Shown piece by piece: positions 23,924-32,246 of a stretch of 39,364 nucleotides of DNA (the first letter of the stretch is position 1; each line of letters begins with the position of its first letter). The notes under the pieces are model-generated. The model ran no database searches, was not told the origin of the DNA, and saw only the letters and a program-made list of their open reading frames with translations. The DNA is from Fibrobacterales bacterium Fibro_02 (GTDB lineage: Bacteria > Fibrobacterota > Fibrobacteria > Fibrobacterales > Fibrobacteraceae), in the NCBI GenBank assembly GCA_001603905.1, contig LVAE01000036.1:1-39364 (forward strand), in the 5' to 3' direction. Both the position numbers and the translations under genes were made by a program.

Positions 23924-25051
23924 TTAATTTTTCACAGTTTCCGCAGCACTTTTCAATTTAGCATAGGACTTTTCAATCCAGCGATCCGAATAGAAATGCA
24001 ACGTGGTTGACTTGATAATCCGCTTCACGGTATCGCGGGTAATCTTGACCTTTTTCTCGGAAGCAAAGAGACTCGAACCATCGCCAATCAGTTTCATATT
24101 CTCGGCGGCCATAAAGAGCGGCCATAGGCAGAAAAGCCTCGTGCGCATCTTGACATTCGGAATCAGCTTGGTATAGGCAATCGCATCGTCCAAGTGTCCC
24201 CAGGCCTTTTTCACGAGTTCACCCATAACTGCGGCACGGCGCTTGTCAAAATTGGCCTTCGCAGCGGCATCCGTCGGGACATCGAACATTTCGTACGAAT
24301 GAGCGAATCCATGCCTACGGCAAATTTCTTCGGGCACAAAGCAGACTCGGCGAGACGAATCTTCGATGCAGTCCTTCACGATGTTCGCCACCTGCAACGC
24401 AAGCCCGAAACTCACATCGAGTTTCTGCATTTCGGCCTTGCGTTCATCGCCAATCAGGCAAGTATCCGCAGCGAACAAGTTCGAAAGAAGCTTACCCACA
24501 ATACCTGCCACATAGTAGCAGTATTCATCGAGGTCGGCGACACTCTCCAGCGTAAACCAGCCAGAACTGAGCGCCGCCTCTTGTCTGAGCGCAAACTTTG
24601 CCATGCCGTGACACATTTCAATCGTCACCGCACGCACCGGAGCGGCATAGACTTCGGGCAATTCCTTCAGCAGCGGAACTACCACATGCGTATGCAGGCA
24701 AAGGTTCATGTACGGGTGTTCCGACTTACGCCAACTTTCCGGGAGCGACTGCTCAAATTTCGCAACAGCCTCTTCCGGTAGCTCCGCCGACCTAAAAATA
24801 TCGGCAAACAATCCAAGGACGACCTCCTTCTCGGAAGCCTTCATATCGGGGTCATCTTCAACCGTATCGGCAATGCGCAGGTACAGATAGGCCAACAGGA
24901 TACTCTTGTGAAGCTTTCCCTTCAGAACATTGATGTTGAGCGCAAAAGTTCTCGAGACCTGCAAGAGAATCTCTTCGGCATACTTCCATGCCGCGCGGCC
25001 ATCGAGGACGTTTTCGCCTACTCCAATTGAATCTAGGATATTGGACATCAT
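23924..25051 (-). CDS. Squalene/phytoene synthase family protein (squalene synthase-like)
   Basis: A 375-residue trans-isoprenyl diphosphate head-to-head synthase. The two Asp-rich motifs that hold Mg and diphosphate are present: DTVED (62-66) in LAYLYLRIADTVEDD, and D-x-x-ED (227-231) in NIVKDCIEDSSRRVCFVPEE. EYCYYVAGIVGKLLSNLF (176-193) is close to the block found in squalene synthases. I favour squalene over phytoene as product. It should join two farnesyl diphosphates at the membrane. The start follows an AGGAG. It lies 9 bases after an unknown membrane protein gene. No squalene-hopene cyclase is in the window. Confidence 0.88.
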   Translation of the reverse strand: MMSNILDSIGVGENVLDGRAAWKYAEEILLQVSRTFALNINVLKGKLHKSILLAYLYLRIADTVEDDPDMKASEKEVVLGLFADIFRSAELPEEAVAKFEQSLPESWRKSEHPYMNLCLHTHVVVPLLKELPEVYAAPVRAVTIEMCHGMAKFALRQEAALSSGWFTLESVADLDEYCYYVAGIVGKLLSNLFAADTCLIGDERKAEMQKLDVSFGLALQVANIVKDCIEDSSRRVCFVPEEICRRHGFAHSYEMFDVPTDAAAKANFDKRRAAVMGELVKKAWGHLDDAIAYTKLIPNVKMRTRLFCLWPLFMAAENMKLIGDGSSLFASEKKVKITRDTVKRIIKSTTLHFYSDRWIEKSYAKLKSAAETVKN

Positions 25052-25060
25052 TGAAGGCTC

Positions 25061-25618
25061 CTAGTACATCGTCTCCGCGTAAACATCGGGCGGAATCTTT
25101 TTCGTTTTCGCCATCGCATTCACATATTTCCACAAACGACCATGGGCTTCCGCATATTTCAGCTTCTTGGTAAAGCTCCAGATGGTATGGTTATGGACAT
25201 CGCTCTCGCTACGGAAATTTCCCTTGATTTCGGATTCGTAACGGACCTTTCGGTATTCCAGGAAATAGGCGGACTGGTAAAGTTCGGCAGTCTTGCTCTT
25301 GGCGGTACGGCAAAGCACCGCACCCACGATAAAGAACAACGGCGACACAGCAAAGCCATAATACCACGGCAGATCGAGCCACTTGAAAAACACCCATACA
25401 GCCGGAAGTGCCGACGCGAGTGACATCAAAAGGGTAAAGAGGAAATCTAACGGGAACCAGTAGCTACGCCACGTAGGAATGTAGGCCCACTTGATTCCTT
25501 TGCGTACCAGCTTCTTCATGTATCGCGGATAGGTGACGCGATAAAACCAAAAATATAGTCCGATCCAAAAAAATACCGGAATCCAAAACCAATAATCCAA
25601 ACTTTCAAGAATCTGCAT
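25061..25618 (-). CDS. Membrane protein of unknown function, upstream of squalene synthase
   Basis: A 185-residue protein with an N-terminal membrane helix (WFWIPVFFWIGLYFWFY, near 10-26) and two more near 57-78 and 85-104. The tail (105-185) is charged and probably cytoplasmic. The family is unknown to me. Aromatic residues are unusually frequent in the first 30 residues. There is no Shine-Dalgarno, but TACATTTG (25626-25633, minus strand) ends 7 bases before the ATG. It is 9 bases before the synthase gene, so a role in isoprenoid lipid handling is possible but not shown. Confidence 0.75.
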   Translation of the reverse strand: MQILESLDYWFWIPVFFWIGLYFWFYRVTYPRYMKKLVRKGIKWAYIPTWRSYWFPLDFLFTLLMSLASALPAVWVFFKWLDLPWYYGFAVSPLFFIVGAVLCRTAKSKTAELYQSAYFLEYRKVRYESEIKGNFRSESDVHNHTIWSFTKKLKYAEAHGRLWKYVNAMAKTKKIPPDVYAETMY

Positions 25619-25625
25619 ACGCAGA

Positions 25626-25633
25626 CAAATGTA
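25626..25633 (-). promoter_or_regulatory. TACATTTG promoter-like element
   Basis: An exact TAnnTTTG match on minus, 7 bases before the 25618 start, in the 21-base gap after dut. Confidence 0.35.
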
Positions 25634-25639
25634 GAAATT

Positions 25640-26074
25640 TTAGATTCCCGTGCTACCGAAACCGCCACGGTCTGCGCCGTCCAGCGAGCATTCTTCGAAG
25701 GTCAGTTTGGGCTGCTGTTCCATAATGCGGAACTGTGCGATGCGGCTACCCTTCTCGATGGTCACGTCGCGGGTGGCGTACACGGGCATTTTCCACCAGT
25801 CGTTTGCACCGCAGTAACTTGAATCGACCACGCCCACCGAATTCGCCTGTAGGATCCCGAAATTCTTGAACGTGGAGCTGCGCGGAGCGATATGCGCCTC
25901 AAACCCTTCAGGGAGCTTCATAGCAACCCCAAGGTGAATCAGGCGGAACTCCCCCGCCTTGAGAGTCACGGTTTCGGCCGCGGCAAGGTCAATCCAGTCG
26001 GATTTGCCTCCGACATAGGTCAATTTCGGGATAGATTCGTCAAGATACTGGATTTTTATCGTCTGAAAAGCCAT
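25640..26074 (-). CDS. dut: dUTP diphosphatase
   Basis: A 144-residue trimeric dUTPase that cleaves dUTP to dUMP and diphosphate, keeping uracil out of DNA. All five motifs are seen: DWIDLAAAE (26-34), APRSST (63-68), GVVDSSYCG (81-89) with the catalytic Asp 84, EKGSRIAQF (107-115), and the C-terminal RGGFGSTG (136-143). The ATG at 26074 gives the family N-terminus; the longer frame to 26518 is rejected because it overlaps the divergent DUF2147 gene. No Shine-Dalgarno is seen; TATATTTG ends 4 bases before the ATG. Confidence 0.96.
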   Translation of the reverse strand: MAFQTIKIQYLDESIPKLTYVGGKSDWIDLAAAETVTLKAGEFRLIHLGVAMKLPEGFEAHIAPRSSTFKNFGILQANSVGVVDSSYCGANDWWKMPVYATRDVTIEKGSRIAQFRIMEQQPKLTFEECSLDGADRGGFGSTGI

Positions 26075-26078
26075 AGTA

Positions 26079-26086
26079 CAAATATA
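26079..26086 (-). promoter_or_regulatory. TATATTTG element 4 nt before dut start (leaderless candidate)
   Basis: An exact match to TAnnTTTG on the minus strand. The mRNA would start at or within a few bases of the dut ATG. Confidence 0.5.
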
Positions 26087-26097
26087 GCAAAAGGCCA

Positions 26098-26116
26098 AAT
26101 ATTCCAATTTGGAATA
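26098..26116. promoter_or_regulatory. TATTCCAA-T-TTGGAATA palindrome upstream of envelope operon
   Basis: A perfect 8-bp palindrome with a single central base (26100-26116). The first 16 bases from 26098 are identical to 10182-10197. It lies between dut and the operon start at 26216, close to the dut promoter, so it could control either or both. Confidence 0.55.
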
Positions 26117-26215
26117 CTGATTTGCACAAAAAAATTCACCATTAAAAAAAAAGTAATAGATTTTGTTATAAATACGAATAAACTTTATTTCGCCATATTT
26201 TTTAAAGGAGAAAAT

Positions 26216-26626
26216 ATGAAGAAATTTATTTTCGGCTGTATCTTGGCGATAACCGCATGGGTTGCCAATGCCCAAGTTGACAAAATTCTGGGGCCGTGGA
26301 CAGCCATCGATCCCGACACAGACAAGCCTTATGCGACCGTACTCATCTATAAGAGTAGCAACGGCCTGTATTATGGCAAACTCACCGAAATCCTGGATTC
26401 TGACGACCCTGCCGACCAAAAACTCATCGGCACCCTCATCATCAGGGATATGAAGGAAGACGATGGAATGCTGAAGGGAGGTTCCATCTATGATCCCGAA
26501 GAAAACAAGACCTACCACGGCAAAATTTCGCTAACCAAGGACGGTCGCCTAGAAATGCGCGGTTCGCTTGACCGCTGGGGACTTCTGGGCGCAACCGAAT
26601 ACTGGAAACGCAGCAACAAGAAATAA
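26216..26626 (+). CDS. DUF2147 family exported protein
   Basis: A 136-residue protein. The ATG at 26216 follows AAAGGAG and gives a signal peptide, MKKFIFGCILAITAWVANAQ. The mature part matches DUF2147: ILGPWTAIDPDTDKPYATVLIYK, LYYGKLTEI, DQKLIGTLIIRDMK and GSIYDPEENKTYHGKI, ending LGATEYWKR. It is predicted to fold as a small lipocalin-like beta structure. DUF2147 proteins are periplasmic and of unknown function; a lipid- or ligand-binding role is inference. It is first in a five-gene operon, followed after 19 bases by a LolA-like protein gene. Confidence 0.9.
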   Translation: MKKFIFGCILAITAWVANAQVDKILGPWTAIDPDTDKPYATVLIYKSSNGLYYGKLTEILDSDDPADQKLIGTLIIRDMKEDDGMLKGGSIYDPEENKTYHGKISLTKDGRLEMRGSLDRWGLLGATEYWKRSNKK

Positions 26627-26645
26627 AGAGAAAAAAGGAAAAAAC

Positions 26646-27434
26646 ATGAAAAATCTATTCATCAAGGTGCTCGGCACCTCCCTGTTGTACGCAGCAACGA
26701 CATTTGCGCAGTCGGCCAACGAAATCGCCAAGAAGGTACACGACTTGCCCAGCGGAAAGACATCTTCTGCCACCATTTCGGTTACCCTGATCGACAAGAA
26801 CGGCAAGACACGCAACCGTGAAATTGCCTCTTACACTATGAAGGACGGCACCACCGACAAGACCGTTCTCGTGTTCAAGACACCACGCGACGTGGCAGGC
26901 ATCAGCTACCTCACCTACGACTACCCTGACAAGGCCGATGGTACCACGGTCGATAGCGACAGCTGGATTTACCTGCCCGCCATGAAAAAGGTTCGCCGTG
27001 TCTCTGGTTCCAGCAAGGATGACGATTTCCAGGGAACGGACTTTACCTACGACGACCTTGGCAACCGCAGTCTTTCCAAGGACAATTTTGCCCTTCTCGG
27101 CGAAGAAAAGGTGAACGGAGCTGACTGCTGGATTCTGGAAGCCAAGGCGAAAGATGCGAAGGCGAAAGTGAGCCGTCGCGTTTCGTGGGTGGACAAGAAA
27201 ACTTACGTGGTGCAGAAGGGCGAATATTACGACAAGCAAAATCGCCTGCAAAAGACGCTCGCCTGCGACAACATCAAGCAAGTAAACGGCTACTGGACTA
27301 CACTCAAGATGACCATGACCAACGTGCAGACCAATCACAAGACCGTCTATGAAGTCAACAACCTCAAGTACGACGAGAAAGTGAACGAAAGCTACTTTAC
27401 CGTCAGTGCCCTGGAACGCGAACAAGTTAAGTAA
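26646..27434 (+). CDS. LolA-like outer-membrane lipoprotein-sorting family protein
   Basis: A 262-residue periplasmic protein. Signal peptide MKNLFIKVLGTSLLYAATTFAQ. The rest fits the COG2834 / LolA-LolB-like superfamily fold that binds lipid: TLIDKNGKTRNREIASY, TVLVFKTPRDVAGISYLTYDY, DSWIYLPAMKKVRRVSGSSKDDDFQGTDFTYDDL and ADCWILEAKAK. LPAMKKVRRV with FQGTDFTYDD is the hallmark of the type encoded beside RND/MMPL pumps. It is unlikely to be the general LolA, as it lies next to such a pump. The likely role is as periplasmic carrier for the pump substrate. RBS is AAAAGGA. Confidence 0.9.
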   Translation: MKNLFIKVLGTSLLYAATTFAQSANEIAKKVHDLPSGKTSSATISVTLIDKNGKTRNREIASYTMKDGTTDKTVLVFKTPRDVAGISYLTYDYPDKADGTTVDSDSWIYLPAMKKVRRVSGSSKDDDFQGTDFTYDDLGNRSLSKDNFALLGEEKVNGADCWILEAKAKDAKAKVSRRVSWVDKKTYVVQKGEYYDKQNRLQKTLACDNIKQVNGYWTTLKMTMTNVQTNHKTVYEVNNLKYDEKVNESYFTVSALEREQVK

Positions 27435-27456
27435 ATTTCATCGGGAGGGATGAATA

Positions 27457-29856
27457 ATGAATGTCGCGAGGCTAAATCAATTTTTCGGCAAGATTGGTCG
27501 CTTTCAGTTACGCCACCGCTTAAAAATCCTTATCGCACTTATCGTCGTTACGGTCATTTGCAGTTCCGGCTTAAGTGAATTTGCACTTAATACGGGCGAA
27601 GAAGGCTGGTTCGGCAATTCCGACGACATCACGCTAAACACCAAGAAGTACGAAGAAATCTTCGGAAACCTGAACGGTGTTGGCGTTCTTGTTGTAAAGC
27701 AAGGCGAAGGGGATGTCTTTAGCGAAGAAATGCTGAAAGTCATTGACAGAATCGGAACTCGAATGAAGGACGAGATTCCATTTGCCGACCGCCTCACCTC
27801 CATTATCAACGTCGATATTCCCGTTGGAAACGAAGAAGGTTTCGAAATCAAGAAACCTTACGAGAACGGCATTCCATCAGATTCTGCAGAGCTTGCTAAT
27901 GCACGGGCACTCGTCATGCGCGGAAACGAAAAGACGAATGCGCTTATCAACTCTCTCGTAAGCGACGACGGACGCGAGACCTGGATTTCGCTTTCATTGC
28001 TCCCATTCGACAAAAAGAACCTTGACAATAGAATTAGCGAAGAACCAGATGATTACGCTGTTGACATTGGTTACAAACTGATGGAAATCATCGAAAGTGA
28101 AGAATTTCAGAACAAGGATTTCAAGCTTTATGGTGGCGGGATGCCCTACGACAACGCCAACGAGGACCGTTACGAAGTGCCAGAATATGGCATCAGAGTT
28201 CTCTGCAGTATCGGCGTGATGATCCTGTTCTTGGCTTTGTGTCTGCGCAATGTATTTGGTGTAGTCGTTCCGGCGGTAGCAACCCTCAGTGCAATCGCAT
28301 CTGTTTTTGGAGCAATGTCCTATTTCGGGGCAAAAGCCGATTCCGCCCTCGTGACATTACCGGTTGTTCTCGGCATGGCCCTCGCCGTGGGCTATTCTAT
28401 CCACTACATCAAGATGTTCAAGCTGTTCTTTAGGCGCACAGGCAAGCGCAAGGAATCGGCAATCAAATGCGTCGAAGAATGCGGATGGCCGGTGCTGTTC
28501 ACTGTTCTTACGACAATGGCCTCCTTTGTGAGTTTCCTGTTTGTCAATATGAAGCCCCTAGAATGGATGGGCAAGACATCGGCACTTGTGGTACTCGCCA
28601 TCTATCTCTATGTAACCATCCTGATTCCGATCCTCCTTTCGTTCGGCAAGGACCGCGCGCCCAAAGCCTCTTGCGAAAACGGTGCAACCAAGCTTGACAC
28701 GAAATTTTCCACATGGTCAAATTTTGTGTACAAAAGAAAGAAGCCTTTCATTGTTGCCACCGCACTGATCATTATCGCATTCATTCCGGGGATATTCAAA
28801 ATTACCGCACAACTTGACTACCTTACGATAACGGGCGACAAGATGCCCTACATTCGAGAAGTCAAGGAAATGCTTGCCCATAAGCTCGGAAACCAGTACA
28901 GCTACACGGTAATGATTTCTTATGACGAAGAAGGATCTTTCAAGAAACCGGAAAACATGAAGGCGCTATTGCAGCTGGAAGATTATCTGGGAACACTTTC
29001 ACTCACCAAGTGGTCAGGCGGAAAGGCCCGCGTGACTTCGGCGACAAGCATCTTGAAAGAAATGAACCGAGCACTGAATGAAGGAAAGGATTCCTTCTAC
29101 ACCGTTCCTGAAGACGAATATGTGCTCGCTCAGCTGATGGAACTTTCATCAATTGAAATGCGCCAGGATTTCAGCGACGCGATGGATGAAGACTTCAAGA
29201 CGACCATTGTCAATGTGGACATGACCCAATTTGCCACAGAAGAGGCTCTCGCCAATATGAATTCTCTGCGAGCAAAGCTCGCCGAATTATTTCCTGGCGC
29301 AAAATGCACTCTGTTAGGCGACATGATCCGCTATTCCGAAATGAGCAATCGCATTATCTTTGGCGGCCTGAAATCCTTCGGTTTCTCGCTTGTCATCATC
29401 GCCATCATGCTCATATTTGCCTTCTCTAGCCTTAAGCTCGGACTTATCGGCATGATTCCAAACATTGCTCCTGTCATTTTAGTGGGCGGTGTCATGGGTT
29501 ACTTCAACTTTGCGCTGGATTTCAGTACGATTACGGTGATGCCTCTCGTTTTGGGCATTGCGGTGGACGACACGATTCACCTAACGACGCACCTTAAAAT
29601 GCGCTACGAACAATATGGTTCATGCGTCAAGGCAATGGAAGCGACCTTCCGCGAAATTGGCTCAACCATGTTCTTGACAACTGTTATTTTGTGTTCCATG
29701 TTCAGCGTTTACCTGTTCAGTCCGATGCGCTTTTTGGCAGTACTCGGCCTTCTCACGATCCTTGGTCTTTCTAGCGCATTGGTTGCCGACTACACCATTA
29801 CGCCAGCCCTGTTGCATGTGGCAAAACCCTTTGGCAAAGAAAAGGAGGAAGCATGA
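27457..29856 (+). CDS. RND superfamily (MMPL-type) transporter
   Basis: A 799-residue inner-membrane transporter of the RND superfamily, MMPL/COG1033 class. The layout is a duplicated unit: one helix near 22-42, a periplasmic loop, and a five-helix block near 248-405 with a short amphipathic stretch; then a helix near 430-448, a second loop, and a final block near 640-795. The Asp of VLGIAVDDTIHLTTHL lies in the fourth helix of the second half, where proton-relay acids sit. VLGMALAVGYSIHYIKMF is its equivalent. MMPL pumps move lipids, including hopanoids in HpnN. It follows the LolA-like gene after 22 bases with a GGGAGG site; the next gene overlaps its stop by 4 bases. Confidence 0.93.
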   Translation: MNVARLNQFFGKIGRFQLRHRLKILIALIVVTVICSSGLSEFALNTGEEGWFGNSDDITLNTKKYEEIFGNLNGVGVLVVKQGEGDVFSEEMLKVIDRIGTRMKDEIPFADRLTSIINVDIPVGNEEGFEIKKPYENGIPSDSAELANARALVMRGNEKTNALINSLVSDDGRETWISLSLLPFDKKNLDNRISEEPDDYAVDIGYKLMEIIESEEFQNKDFKLYGGGMPYDNANEDRYEVPEYGIRVLCSIGVMILFLALCLRNVFGVVVPAVATLSAIASVFGAMSYFGAKADSALVTLPVVLGMALAVGYSIHYIKMFKLFFRRTGKRKESAIKCVEECGWPVLFTVLTTMASFVSFLFVNMKPLEWMGKTSALVVLAIYLYVTILIPILLSFGKDRAPKASCENGATKLDTKFSTWSNFVYKRKKPFIVATALIIIAFIPGIFKITAQLDYLTITGDKMPYIREVKEMLAHKLGNQYSYTVMISYDEEGSFKKPENMKALLQLEDYLGTLSLTKWSGGKARVTSATSILKEMNRALNEGKDSFYTVPEDEYVLAQLMELSSIEMRQDFSDAMDEDFKTTIVNVDMTQFATEEALANMNSLRAKLAELFPGAKCTLLGDMIRYSEMSNRIIFGGLKSFGFSLVIIAIMLIFAFSSLKLGLIGMIPNIAPVILVGGVMGYFNFALDFSTITVMPLVLGIAVDDTIHLTTHLKMRYEQYGSCVKAMEATFREIGSTMFLTTVILCSMFSVYLFSPMRFLAVLGLLTILGLSSALVADYTITPALLHVAKPFGKEKEEA

Positions 29857-31211
29857 AAAAATTTTCAATCCTCGGTTTAGCGCTTGCCGCTACTGTTTGT
29901 GCCCAAGAAACCGTATTCCTAGGGACCCTTACATCGCAAGCTGCGGTGGGGCTTCCGAATACGCACCACAACAAGGGCGACTTTCTGCTCGGCCAGACGA
30001 TTTTCGACGGCACCATCAAATCTTACCTGGACGAAGCCATGGTTTATGTGAACGGCCAGATCGTTCACGATGCCTTGGGAAGCCAATCGACAAACGGCTC
30101 GTCCGCATTCGTTGCTGACGACGGGACATACGCCTTAAAACTCCGCGAAGCTTATATTGACTGGAAAGGCGAAATGCTAGCGCTCCGTGTCGGTCGCCAA
30201 GTTGTTTCGTGGGGCAAGGCAGACGACATACAAATTACAGACGTCTTGAACCCACGGGACGAAACGAATGTGGTTGCTGCCGACTACAACGAATCCAAGC
30301 TTGGTGTGGACGCCGTGCGACTTTCCTTATTGACCGACAAGACGCAGGTGGATGCCTACTGGATTCCGTTCTTTACGCCGAGCATTCTACCGCTTGCCAA
30401 GGGGAATCCGCTACATTCGCATGTATTCCCGGAGGAAGTTGATGAGGTAGGAATCCATTATCCCGAAAAATACGACGATTTTGACCTTCCAGAAAAGAGA
30501 CTTTCGAAGAGCGAACTCGCCCTGCGCGCAAGCGCCTACACCTCGGTCGCAGACCTGTCGCTGTACGGATTCTACGGTTGGGACGACCTGCCGATTATTC
30601 GTTACAACCCCGATATCGCTTTTGACGATGGCGAAGACATGCCCGCTACGAGCTATTCCATCGACGTGACAGGTGAATACAAGCGTATGTGCATGATCGG
30701 TGCCGATGCAGCGATTCCTGCGGGCGATTTCGTATTCCGTCTCGAAGGTGCGTATTTCCCCAAACGACATTTTCAAACAGATGTCAACAGCCAACTCTTC
30801 AAGTATTCGAAAGACTCGCGCCCCGCAAGCAAAAAGAAGCATCAACTTTTGGGCCTTGCCGGACTAGACTGGACTCCTAGCGGAGGCTGGACGATTACAG
30901 CACAGTATGTTGCAGATGGCGTGATTGATTACGACAGTGACCTTGACCGGAACGAATTCCAGCACCAGGCCACCTTGAGCATCGAGAAATCCATCCTGAA
31001 CGAAACACTCACCATTATGGCTTCGGGAGCCCTGGACTTATGGGATTTTTCTTCAGCAAGCGAACTGGAACTAGATTACAAGCTGACCGACGCGATTACG
31101 CTTAGCCTGATTGGCGACCTCTACTTAGAAGGCCCCGACGGCAAGGAAGGCCTGTACGGCGAATACCGCGATTTCAGCAGTGTTACCTTTAAAGGAAAGA
31201 TGTCTTTCTAA
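29853..31211 (+). CDS. Outer-membrane beta-barrel protein, DUF1302-like
   Basis: A 452-residue protein overlapping the pump gene by 4 bases (ATGA) with a strong GGAGG site. Signal peptide MKKFSILGLALAATVCAQ. The mature part is rich in alternating strands and ends in aromatic Phe (FKGKMSF), as outer-membrane barrels do. The block LREAYIDWKGEMLALRVGRQVVSWGKADDIQITDVLNPRD (about residues 95-135) is the signature of DUF1302-like barrels, which in other bacteria are often encoded with MMPL pumps and a lipid-binding partner. It is probably the outer-membrane exit or acceptor for the pump substrate. Confidence 0.87.
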   Translation: MKKFSILGLALAATVCAQETVFLGTLTSQAAVGLPNTHHNKGDFLLGQTIFDGTIKSYLDEAMVYVNGQIVHDALGSQSTNGSSAFVADDGTYALKLREAYIDWKGEMLALRVGRQVVSWGKADDIQITDVLNPRDETNVVAADYNESKLGVDAVRLSLLTDKTQVDAYWIPFFTPSILPLAKGNPLHSHVFPEEVDEVGIHYPEKYDDFDLPEKRLSKSELALRASAYTSVADLSLYGFYGWDDLPIIRYNPDIAFDDGEDMPATSYSIDVTGEYKRMCMIGADAAIPAGDFVFRLEGAYFPKRHFQTDVNSQLFKYSKDSRPASKKKHQLLGLAGLDWTPSGGWTITAQYVADGVIDYDSDLDRNEFQHQATLSIEKSILNETLTIMASGALDLWDFSSASELELDYKLTDAITLSLIGDLYLEGPDGKEGLYGEYRDFSSVTFKGKMSF

Positions 31212-31220
31212 GGAGGAACT

Positions 31221-32210
31221 ATGAAAAAGTTCATTCCATTTGCACTAATCGCCGTTTGCGGTACCGCGATTTTCGCCGAAGAAAGTTCACTGGCAAAGGA
31301 GGCTGCGGAGCAAAAGTCTTCGATGGAATATTCGGTGACGACTTCAGGCGCGTATTATCTTGAAGCGGAGCACAAAACCGGCTCCTCGCATTTTTCAGGT
31401 GTCAGCGGGCCGTATGACGGCGTAGAGGCGGTCACCGAATTCGATGCAACCTACACCATGCCGTTCTTGAATGGCGATGACGAACTTACCGCCGACAACC
31501 ACTTGGCCCTTAAGCTTGGACTGGAGCTTTCCCCCGTGACCGTGGCACCTGTCGCCTCCGTGACCTTCTCCCCCATCGCCTTCCTTGAATTTGCCGTGGG
31601 CGGTACAGCAGGCACAGGCTGGAACATCAGCGACTGGTTCCAGGGAATGGCCGCATACAACGAAGCCAAGCCCGAATACAAGGACTTGACGCCCTTTGCA
31701 CACTGGTACTTGTACGGTTGGGCAAGCGGCTGTTTTATGTTTGACCTTGCCGCCTTATGGGAAGGCGACTGGCATCATGTCGTAATGACCGCCACATACA
31801 AGGCTGGCTACCAGAAATTGACAGGTACCGACAGCGACGTATGGCTTTGGCAGGCATCTGAAGGAATGGCCTCTGGCTGGGTGTATGAGCAGGAATATTT
31901 CCTGGGCTACCAAATGCCCCTGACGGTTTCAATGATCGGCGTGGGAACAACAGTGAGTGGCCATTACAAGTCTAGCGATTACGGTAAATTCTCAAAGAAT
32001 TACGACGGAGACTTTAGGACCATCGACATCTGGCCTATGGCCGAAATTACGCTGAACAAGACAAACCAGATCTATGTGGTAGTCGACTTCACTACTCGCC
32101 GTTGCTTCAAGGAAAAATACGAAGACAGAGAACACGAGCCACTAATGACCAAGACCGGCCGCGAATGGCTACTGGATGCCATTGCATTGCAGTGGAAACA
32201 CGTGTTCTAA
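31221..32210 (+). CDS. Outer-membrane protein of unknown family, last gene of envelope operon
   Basis: A 329-residue protein. Signal peptide MKKFIPFALIAVCGTAIFAE; RBS AAGGAGG. The mature part holds many amphipathic strands with aromatic ends (YYLEAEHKT, LALKLGLELSPVTVAPV, FMFDLAALWEGDWHHVVMTATY, TVSMIGVGTTVSGHY, IYVVVDFTTRR) and ends in WKHVF, with a C-terminal Phe as required for barrel assembly. I do not recognise a named family. It has many Trp residues. It follows the DUF1302-like gene after 9 bases, and a terminator follows it. Probably a second outer-membrane partner of the RND pump. Confidence 0.82.
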   Translation: MKKFIPFALIAVCGTAIFAEESSLAKEAAEQKSSMEYSVTTSGAYYLEAEHKTGSSHFSGVSGPYDGVEAVTEFDATYTMPFLNGDDELTADNHLALKLGLELSPVTVAPVASVTFSPIAFLEFAVGGTAGTGWNISDWFQGMAAYNEAKPEYKDLTPFAHWYLYGWASGCFMFDLAALWEGDWHHVVMTATYKAGYQKLTGTDSDVWLWQASEGMASGWVYEQEYFLGYQMPLTVSMIGVGTTVSGHYKSSDYGKFSKNYDGDFRTIDIWPMAEITLNKTNQIYVVVDFTTRRCFKEKYEDREHEPLMTKTGREWLLDAIALQWKHVF

Positions 32211-32213
32211 AAT

Positions 32214-32233
32214 GGCGCCAGATGGCGCCTTTT
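32214..32233 (+). terminator. Terminator of the envelope operon
   Basis: GGCGCC-AGAT-GGCGCC followed by TTTT just after the stop at 32210. Confidence 0.75.
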
Positions 32234-32246
32234 CTAATTACGGGTT

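Noticed and set aside
26075..26518. N-terminal extension of dut to 26518
   Set aside because: It would overlap the divergent DUF2147 gene and its promoter; the family N-terminus begins at 26074.
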